A DNA stretch of 24,654 bases from an uncultured Mycoplasmatota bacterium (GTDB lineage Bacteria > Bacillota_I > Bacilli_A > Mycoplasmatales > Mycoplasmoidaceae): assembly GCA_949500635.1 (NCBI GenBank), contig CATAWQ010000006.1, positions 1 through 24,654 on the forward strand, in the 5' to 3' direction. The notes beneath the pieces are model-generated. The model made no database searches, had not been told where the DNA came from, and was given only the letters and a program-made list of their open reading frames with translations. This document shows, in pieces, positions 18,634-24,654 of this stretch; position 1 is the stretch's first letter; the number at the start of each line of letters is the position of its first letter. The position numbers and the translations under genes are program-made.

Positions 18634-19097
18634 TGATAACCCCTGAAAAATTAATACACATTCATTACAATAAAAAAAATAGAAGATTTTTTAATCTTAC
18701 CTATATTTTAATTTTTTGTGTTTTATTCATTTTAATAATTACAGCATCTATTATGTGTATGGAGGGTATACATTTTCCAGAAAATGATAAGGATAAATTT
18801 GATCCATCATACAATGGATGATATATAACAAACGATTTGTTGTTTGGTTTTGGTATTACGTTATTTATTTTAACATTTCTATTAGGAATATTTTTATCGA
18901 TTTATCTTGTTTATTTATTTAAAACAAGCCAAGAGTTATATTTTAAGACAAATAAATATAAATCTAATGTTAGAAAATATGAAGGTATTAATTTAAAAAA
19001 ATATTCAAAGAAAGAACTCAAGTGACTTTACAAACTAGGATATATTAATAAAAATGACTATATTGTTACTAGAGCAAATTTAAAAAAGAAAAAATAA
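18633..19097 (+). CDS. Small two-helix membrane protein with a SHOCT-like tail
   Basis: A 154-residue protein of unknown function. Two long hydrophobic helices lie at about residues 20-44 and 68-93, with a short charged loop between them. The basic C-terminal tail ends in SKKELKWLYKLGYINKNDY followed by Lys-rich residues, which resembles the SHOCT pattern (..eLkkLkdlGiIteeEFe..K). It overlaps proS by one base (TAATG); GGGAGG at 18619-18624 is a plausible ribosome binding site. The next gene starts one base after its stop codon. It looks like the second gene of a proS-membrane protein transcript that continues to the GGDEF/EAL-like gene. The SHOCT match is by eye only. Confidence 0.75.
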
Positions 19098-19098
19098 A

Positions 19099-20622
19099 AT
19101 GGGTGATTTCATTAAAGTCTTTTTTGCGGTATCAACATTGTCTGTTTTATCATTATTAATATTTTTATTTTTAATGTTTTACATTAAGAGTGTTTTTTTT
19201 CATAAAATTGAGAAAAAAAAGTATTTAGTAATTAGCTTTAACTACTTAATTGGTAGTGTTTTTGGTCTGGTTTTATTATTATTTTTTGAGTTAATTTATA
19301 AAATAAAGCCATATGACCCTGTAGGTAATAACCAGACGCTTTTAAATGTAATTTTTTTTATAGCATGCACATTCTCTATTGCTTTTTGATACTCAAAAAG
19401 AACAGCAATTGGTTATTGTTTTGGATGTTTAATATCTTGGCTTATTTATTTAAAAACATGAAATTGTAATGAAATGTTTGATGTTTTATACATGACGATT
19501 ATATTTTCTATTTCCATCGTATTTGCTGGAATGTTTAAAACAAATAAACTTTATTACTTTGCTCCATTATTTTCAGCTTTCTTAATGTTAATATTGATTT
19601 TGTCAATCAAAACATCTCGTACTGATTGACTACAATACATAGTATGAATAATCTTTATTATTTTTGCTTATCTGTGTATTTTGATTGGTAAGTTGATTAG
19701 TTTACTTTTTAATCAGCTAAATGCTATTAGATCAAAAATTTATTATGAAAACACTTATTTTGTAAATTCAGCATATGCAAAAGAATATTTTATGGATTTT
19801 GTTAGTAAAAACAAAATTAAAGAAGGGTGCGTTACAAAAATTGATTTAAATGAAAATTCTTATAAGCATTTAAAACAAATAGTAAGAATTATTAACCAAA
19901 ATTTATTTAAATTTAAACATATGTTTTTTAAGACTGATTCATATAACTTCTTTGTTTTTGTAGAAGGTAGTATGCGTACAGACATAGACAAGACATTAAC
20001 TTATATTGTAAAAACATTGCATTCTCAAAAATTAGATGTAGATTTATTGGTATCACTATATGGTATTCACTCATGTATTTTTGATGAATTAGTACAATAT
20101 GCTAAGTTAATGAATAAACCAGAAATTACTAATAAAGTATTTATTTTCGAACCTGAAATTTTATATAAAATTTCTAGTCAAGTAAAAACATTTTATTTAC
20201 TAAATAAAAATCTTCAATTAAATAAAATAAATATTGATTTTAGAAAAGATACATTAAATAATAATCAAGTTTGCATTCCCAACATTTCTTATCCTATTGA
20301 TTTAAATGAGAGAATTTTAAATAAAAATTATCCCTCTCAAATAAATGATATTCATAGACTAATTTCTAATAGTATTATCTATTCATACATTTATTCAAAG
20401 TATTATGATGATTGTTTGTTGTTGCCTTATCCAGTCAAATACTTTCAATCTTTAGAATTTAAACCATCAGAATTTCTTACTTCGTTTGTTAATAATTTTG
20501 GTAGAGAGAATATTAAGAATGTTATTTTAACATTAGACCAAGAAAAAATTAATAATTCAAATATTGTTAATAACAATATTGTTCAATTAGAAAAATACGG
20601 AATTAGAGTATATATAATTTAA
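19099..20622 (+). CDS. Seven-helix membrane protein with degenerate GGDEF- and EAL-like domains
   Basis: A 507-residue protein, unrecognisable under the standard code because of TGA-Trp codons. About seven hydrophobic helices fill residues 4-205. A cytosolic region follows with the order and spacing of a decayed GGDEF domain: VTKIDLNENSYK around 247-255 (for the llxDiDxFK strand), FKTDSYNFFVFVEG around 278-290 (in place of RxGGDEFxxll), LLVSLYGIHS near 316-325 (for vxvSiGia) and FDELVQYAKLMNK near 328-340 (for ll..Ad.amy.AK). Residues 345-507 look like the first part of an EAL domain (LLLPYPVKYF...EFLTSFVNNF...ENIKNVILTLDQEK...LEKYGIRVYII), ending just before the expected DDFG. Catalytic residues of both domains are absent, so it is unlikely to make or cleave c-di-GMP. 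A sensory or binding role is inferred. Function unknown. Confidence 0.6.
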
Positions 20623-20624
20623 TA

Positions 20625-20630
20625 TATAAT
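20625..20630 (+). promoter_or_regulatory. -10 box for cdaA, leaderless geometry
   Basis: TATAAT ends exactly 7 bases before the cdaA ATG at 20638, three bases after the stop codon of the upstream gene. It could let cdaA-cls be transcribed separately from the proS operon, with an mRNA starting at the initiation codon. No Shine-Dalgarno sequence is present. Confidence 0.6.
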
Positions 20631-20637
20631 TTTACAT

Positions 20638-21288
20638 ATGTCTGTTGCGATCTTAGTTTTATTAATATTTGTTATTGTTATCTTAACATTTGTATTGTTA
20701 TTACAATTTATTAATACTTTTTCTCATTTAGAAGTTCGTTCGCTTTTTAAATATTTTAAAAGAAAAAAAGACGATAGCTTTGATGAAATGCTTTCATTTG
20801 CTAATAAACTTTCAAGCGTGTTATTAAAAATGTCAAGCGATAAAGTAGGTGCATTAATTGTTATTGAAAAAAATCAAAGCTTACAGCAATATATCAACAT
20901 TGGTAGCAAAATTGAATCTGAGTTTTTACCTGAATTAATTTATACAATTTTTTATAACAAGAAATCTCCATTGCATGACGGGGCCATAATTGTAAGAAAC
21001 TGAAAAATTGTTTCAGTATCAAGTTATTTACCTACAAGCAAAAGAATAGTAAATATTTCTTATGGCGCAAGACACCGTGCTGCATTTGGTATTACAGAAA
21101 AATTTGATTGTTTTGCTTTTGTTGTCAGCGAAACTACTGGTCAAATTACTGAGGTACATTTGGATGAAGTTAGCAAACTTTCTAGTGATCCAGAGAAATT
21201 AACTAAACAAATAATTAAAATATTTACCACCGCTAATGCTGTCACACCTCCACTTAATTCAAAAAAAGTAAATAAAAATGGTAAATAA
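20638..21288 (+). CDS. cdaA: Diadenylate cyclase (CdaA/CdaM type)
   Basis: Makes the second messenger c-di-AMP from two ATP; c-di-AMP controls potassium uptake and osmotic balance in Firmicutes and mollicutes. The 216 residues contain one N-terminal membrane helix (about residues 3-26), as in the single-helix CdaM of mycoplasmas rather than the three-helix CdaA of Bacillus. The DAC domain follows: VGALIVIEKNQSL, SPLHDGAIIVRN with the active DGA at 114-116, and YGARHRAAFGITE with RHR at 145-147. A TGA-Trp follows the DGA block. Its end overlaps cls by 11 bases. No YbbR-type regulator CdaR gene is adjacent; the neighbour upstream is a membrane GGDEF/EAL-like protein. Confidence 0.95.
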
Positions 21289-22834
21289 CAAACAAAGAAT
21301 CTGAGGCTATGCTTTTGCTACCATTCTATTCTTACTAATTTTTACAGGATTAGTAGCTCTAGTTGTTTATGACTTTGATAATCCAGCCACCATACTAGGT
21401 ACAATTTTAACGATAATTATTATTGATTTCTTATTTGCTGCCTACATTATGGCAAGTCAGAGATACACGATCATTAAGTTGTGTTGAGTATTTGTTGTAT
21501 TAGCTTTTCCAATGGTCGGGGTTATCATTTTTTTAATTTTTGGTACAACCCCATTTAAACGAAAAGAGTGAAAAGAATACAATCAATTTCAATCTCATTT
21601 TATTAAGCAAGAAAAATTCTATCCTAAGAATCAATTACCATTAACAACAGAAGAATATAACATATTCTCATATGTTAAGAATAACTCCTTTAGACCTATA
21701 TATAAATGAAATACTATTAAAATAATTTCAAGTAACTCTGATTTATATAAGGAGTCTATTAAGTTGTTATCTTCTGCTCAAGATCATATTCATATACAAA
21801 TGTATATTATCCATAAAGGTTTCTGATGAAAGACTGTACAAAAAATTTTAATTAGTAAAGCCAAAAAAGGTGTTAAAGTTAAAATTGTTTATGATTGAGT
21901 TGGATGTTTAAATAAACTCTCTAAAAAAGATATTAATAATTTAAGAAAGAATGGAGTAGAAATTGTAACTTTTAACCCACATGGTATTAATATCTTTAAA
22001 GGAAGTTCAAATTACCGTTCGCACTGTAAAGGTATTATTGTTGATAATAAAAAAGCGATATTTGGTGGAAGCAACATTGGTGATGAATATTTATCGGTAT
22101 CTAAAAAATATAACTATTTTTCAGATCTTAATTTTATAATTTCAGGAGAAATTGTTAATAGTCTTAATTTATTATTTTGTCAACATTATTGTTTTTTTAC
22201 TGAAGTTAAAAGAAAATCAAGACAATTTGATGAAGTTTATAAAAATTTAGATAGAATTTTAATTCCGAAAAAAGTAAATAATGTTACTTGTTGTCAATTG
22301 GTTGATTCATCTCCTGAATATCAAGGCAAGTCTATTAAGAATTCATTAGTTAATTTAATATTAAAAGCTAATAAATCAATTGATATTGTCTCTCCTTATT
22401 TTGTACCAACAGAAGATGTCTTTGACGCTTTAATTATTGCTTCAAGAAGTGGTATTAAAATTAGGATAATCTTTCCAGGTAAATGTGATGATAAATTATT
22501 TACTAGAACTATTAATAGAAGTTACTATCAAAGGTTATTAGATGCTAAGATTAAGATTTATGAACACAATGGTTTTATTCATTCAAAAGTGTTAATTATT
22601 GACAATAAAATTATATTTACAGGTAGTTTTAATTTAGACTACCGTTCATTATGAATTAACTTTGAAAATGGTTTAATCATTAAAGATGTTAAATTAGCAA
22701 ACAAACTAGGTAAGACCTTTAATTTTTACTTAAGTAATTCAATATTAATTGATAAACAACTTGCTGCTAAATACTTTAACTTTTGACATAAAATTGAAAT
22801 TAATTTGATGGAAATTTTTTATCCTCTTTTATAA
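21278..22834 (+). CDS. cls: Cardiolipin synthase (phospholipase D family)
   Basis: Membrane enzyme condensing two phosphatidylglycerols into cardiolipin. The 518 residues follow the Cls plan: two or three N-terminal hydrophobic helices (about residues 8-85), then two PLD domains. The first HKD motif is HCKGIIVD (His249, Lys251, Asp256) followed by FGGSNIGDEY, and the second is HSKVLIID (His435, Lys437, Asp442) followed by FTGSFNLDYRSL. SPYFVPTEDVFDAL and IRIIFPGKCDD are typical of the second half. Many Trp are TGA. The start lies within the last codons of cdaA, so the two are coupled. The stop overlaps that of the minus-strand acyltransferase by six bases. Confidence 0.95.
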
Positions 22835-23956
22835 ACGATTATTTTGTGTATTAACACCAATTTTACTAATAAGTTTGTACAAACTCTTTGATGCATACTC
22901 TATTGGATAAACCATAATTGTTGCAACCACTGTAGAAGCTAATAGGATAGCAAAATATCATTCAGCATTAAACACATTTGGATTAGTTGCTGTATAGTTT
23001 CAATAATTATCAATTATTGCCATAATTGAACCGTGAAATAAATACATAAACAATGGTAATTTACCTAGGAATCCACAAACACTATTTTTTTGGATGAATT
23101 TGGGTAAATTAATAAATATGATAATTGAACTTATTCCTGCAAAATAATGTAAATATGAAACATCGTTATTCCTTGTGTTAATTGCAAAGCAAGAGAAATC
23201 TCACTTAGAAAAAATATTATTAATATCGCATCAATAACGACTAAATATAATGTAACCAACTAAATAAATTACACATAACGGTAAAATCCACAAAAGATGT
23301 TGTTGGATTTCATCTCTTCAGTAATATGAAATTCAAGCAGCAAACAAATAATAACTTATTGCTAAACATATTTTATTAGGAGTAAAATAAAAGTTTCATC
23401 CATCACTTGGAGCCTTTCCATTTCATATTAACACTTGTCAATAGTTCATTAATATAACAAAGAAGATAATTGCTCAAAATGAAAATTGTTTATTTCAATG
23501 TATAAATTTATTTAGATATGGAGAGACTAATGTTAAAAATAACATTATATAAATAAATCATCATGATGCTACATCATCAGTTAGGAATCCTAAATTAAAA
23601 ATTCTTTCTCATGGATTGGATCCAATTAGTTTAGCCGAATATAAAGATCCTAAAACTATGACCCCTAAAATAATATAAATAATAACCTCACATAAAAATT
23701 TTTTAAAACGTGATTTTGTACTTCTAACTCCAAATCAACCACTAATCATAAAAAATGTAGGAACACCAATCATTAGCCATCATCCTTGTTCGCTATAGTT
23801 AAAATAATATTGCATAGTATGAACTAATAAAATAGTCATAAATAATAAATATCTTAACAACTCTATTCCTGCATCTCTTTTCTTTTTCTTGGTAATTTCT
23901 ACAGTGGTATTATTTGTTAAATTAGTTTGTAGTGATATTTCTTGAGTGTTTTCCAT
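22829..23956 (-). CDS. Acyltransferase family 3 membrane protein
   Basis: An integral membrane O-acyltransferase-like protein of 375 residues with about ten hydrophobic helices, the usual size for the family. After a polar 25-residue N-terminus it has the family start RDAGIELLRYLLFMTILLVHTM, where the His is the expected catalytic residue, and GVPTFFMISGWFGV, matching the conserved P.F..iSGyl segment. Near the C-terminus LGKLPLFMYLFHGSI matches the family's later block. It is unusually rich in Trp, most of them TGA. Members acetylate or acylate extracellular sugars and lipids; the substrate here cannot be inferred. The start is the ATG at 23956, 19 bases after a TATAAT at 23981-23976. It converges on cls with a six-base overlap. 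Confidence 0.88.
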
Positions 23957-23975
23957 AATATAAAATTAAGAAATA

Positions 23976-23981
23976 ATTATA
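23976..23981 (-). promoter_or_regulatory. -10 box for the acyltransferase gene
   Basis: TATAAT on the minus strand reads from 23981 to 23976, 19 bases before the ATG at 23956, giving a leader of about 12 bases. It lies apart from the ptsH -10, unlike the overlapped divergent promoters elsewhere in the window. Confidence 0.45.
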
Positions 23982-24011
23982 GTTTTGTTTTTAATCACAA
24001 TATAATAAATA

Positions 24012-24017
24012 TATAAA
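24012..24017 (+). promoter_or_regulatory. -10 box for ptsH
   Basis: TATAAA ends exactly 7 bases before the ptsH ATG at 24025, the leaderless arrangement also seen for cdaA and the U32 pair. A second candidate, TATAAT at 24001-24006, would give a leader of about 12 bases. No Shine-Dalgarno sequence is visible. Confidence 0.5.
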
Positions 24018-24024
24018 ATATAGT

Positions 24025-24288
24025 ATGAAATCAATCAATGTTAAAATTATTGATCCAATTGGATTACACGCAAGACCAGCTTCAAAAATTACTAATGAAG
24101 CATCTAAATATAAATCTGATATTAAGATCATAATGGAAGGTAAATCTGCTAATGCAAAATCATTAATTAATTTAATGGCATTAGGTGTTAAGAAAAATAA
24201 TAAAATTGAAATTCAAGCAAAAGGATTGGATGAAGCTGATGCTATTGCTGGAATTCAAAAGGTTCTAAAATCTTCAAAATTAATATAG
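24025..24288 (+). CDS. ptsH: Phosphocarrier protein HPr
   Basis: Small cytosolic phosphate carrier of the sugar phosphotransferase system, passing phosphate from enzyme I to sugar-specific EII. The 87 residues are the standard length. The active site is GLHARPAS with His15 as the phosphorylated residue. Ser46, in the context NAKSLINLMALG, is the regulatory HPr kinase site of Gram-positive-type HPr. The remainder (KIEIQAKGLDEADAI) matches the family C-terminal half. It stands alone, with no ptsI beside it. A promoter with leaderless geometry precedes it, and a small membrane protein starts 10 bases after its stop. Confidence 0.97.
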   Translation: MKSINVKIIDPIGLHARPASKITNEASKYKSDIKIIMEGKSANAKSLINLMALGVKKNNKIEIQAKGLDEADAIAGIQKVLKSSKLI

Positions 24289-24298
24289 TTTGTACATT

Positions 24299-24577
24299 AT
24301 GTCTTTTGAACATATTGTCTTTATCACAGTTGGTGTAGTTTGCTTTATAGCATGCATTCCACTAGCTTGATGATTTTGAAATAGTTATAAGTACCCTGTA
24401 TCTGAAAATGAAATTGCTTATAGTAATTGATTTATGTCTTGAATTAAGAAAAATAAAGCAACTATCATTCTTTTATTTACAATTGTAATATTATTTACGG
24501 GTATAAGTTTAGTTAGTTGTTTTTCAATTGACTTTACTGACAAAGACTTACACGCTATCAATGTTGTTCTTAATTAA
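24299..24577 (+). CDS. Small two-helix membrane protein, unknown
   Basis: A 92-residue protein visible only with UGA=Trp (five TGA-Trp codons). Hydrophobic helices lie at about residues 5-26 and 54-76, joined by a polar loop (NSYKYPVSENEIAYSN). It has seven aromatic residues near the first helix end (AWWFWNSYKY). No signal cleavage motif is clear; a Cys at about residue 73 is inside the second helix and not in a usable lipobox position. SecG was considered because of the size and two helices, but its conserved segments are absent. It shares the ptsH transcript by position and is followed by a strong terminator. Function unknown. Confidence 0.7.
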
Positions 24578-24602
24578 AAACTCCTGGAAAAACCAGGAGT
24601 TT
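24578..24602 (+). terminator. Hairpin terminator after ptsH and the small membrane protein
   Basis: A perfect 10-bp stem, AAACTCCTGG (24578-24587) with CCAGGAGTTT (24593-24602), with a 5-base A loop. It starts on the base after the stop codon. The trailing T-run is short. The stem has the A-rich 5' arm and T-rich 3' arm also seen in the terminators at 2282 and 4867. Confidence 0.8.
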
Positions 24603-24654
24603 CTAAATTGAAATATAAAGTGCAACACTTAATATTTTTATAACACAAAAGATT
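24603..24654. other. Window-end AT-rich stretch
   Basis: The last 52 bases after the terminator. I see no gene start, hairpin or clear promoter here, only AT-rich sequence. Confidence 0.5.

Noticed and set aside
19099..20622. GdpP-type c-di-AMP phosphodiesterase
   Set aside because: It has membrane helices and a degenerate GGDEF-like part as GdpP does, but no DHH/DHHA1 motifs; the C-terminal half resembles EAL instead.
24299..24577. SecG identity for the small two-helix protein
   Set aside because: Size and two helices fit loosely, but the conserved SecG loop and surrounding residues are absent.
1..24654. tRNA, rRNA, CRISPR or insertion-sequence elements
   Set aside because: Nearly all bases are accounted for by coding regions; spacers are too short and show no cloverleaf, regularly spaced repeats or terminal inverted repeats with a transposase.

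Overview
This window is a strongly AT-rich, gene-dense piece of a mollicute (Mycoplasma-type) chromosome. UGA must be read as tryptophan: recognisable genes such as eno, pfkA, pta, sufC, sufS, sufB, proS, cdaA and cls are each cut by in-frame TGA at positions where the families carry Trp, and all become full length under genetic code 4. Coordinates below assume that code. The suf operon, short or absent leaders and large lipoprotein would fit a member of the pneumoniae-group/Malacoplasma-like lineage, but species placement is only a guess.

Layout. (1) 1-2307: 3' part of enolase, then 6-phosphofructokinase and a terminator (glycolysis). (2) 2312-4841: a tandem pair of U32-family proteins of the tRNA-hydroxylation type, then a small repeat/coiled-coil protein, ending in a bidirectional terminator. 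(3) 4906-8403: pta (minus), coaD (plus), a CNNM/CBS transporter-like protein (minus) and a divergent type III pantothenate kinase coaX (plus), i.e. CoA synthesis beside acetyl-CoA/acetyl-phosphate metabolism. (4) 8405-12118: one very large lipoprotein on the minus strand. (5) 12169-16583: a tightly packed sufC-sufD-sufS-sufU-sufB operon for Fe-S cluster assembly, with a strikingly short SufD. (6) 16572-17153: YigZ/IMPACT family protein (minus). (7) 17215-22834: proS, a two-helix protein, a seven-helix protein with what looks like decayed GGDEF and EAL domains, the c-di-AMP synthase CdaA/CdaM, and cardiolipin synthase. (8) 22829-24602: an acyltransferase-3 membrane protein (minus), HPr, a small two-helix protein, and a terminator.

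Genes are packed so tightly that four of the five convergent pairs meet with overlapping or touching stop codons, and three of the five divergent pairs share back-to-back, nearly palindromic -10 elements. Several ATGs lie about 7 nt after a TATAAT/TATAAA box, which predicts leaderless mRNAs. No RNA genes, insertion sequences or CRISPR arrays were seen, and no gene-free stretch exceeds about 100 bases. The most unusual items are the degenerate GGDEF-EAL-like membrane protein next to the c-di-AMP cyclase, the minimal SufD, and the symmetric divergent promoters.
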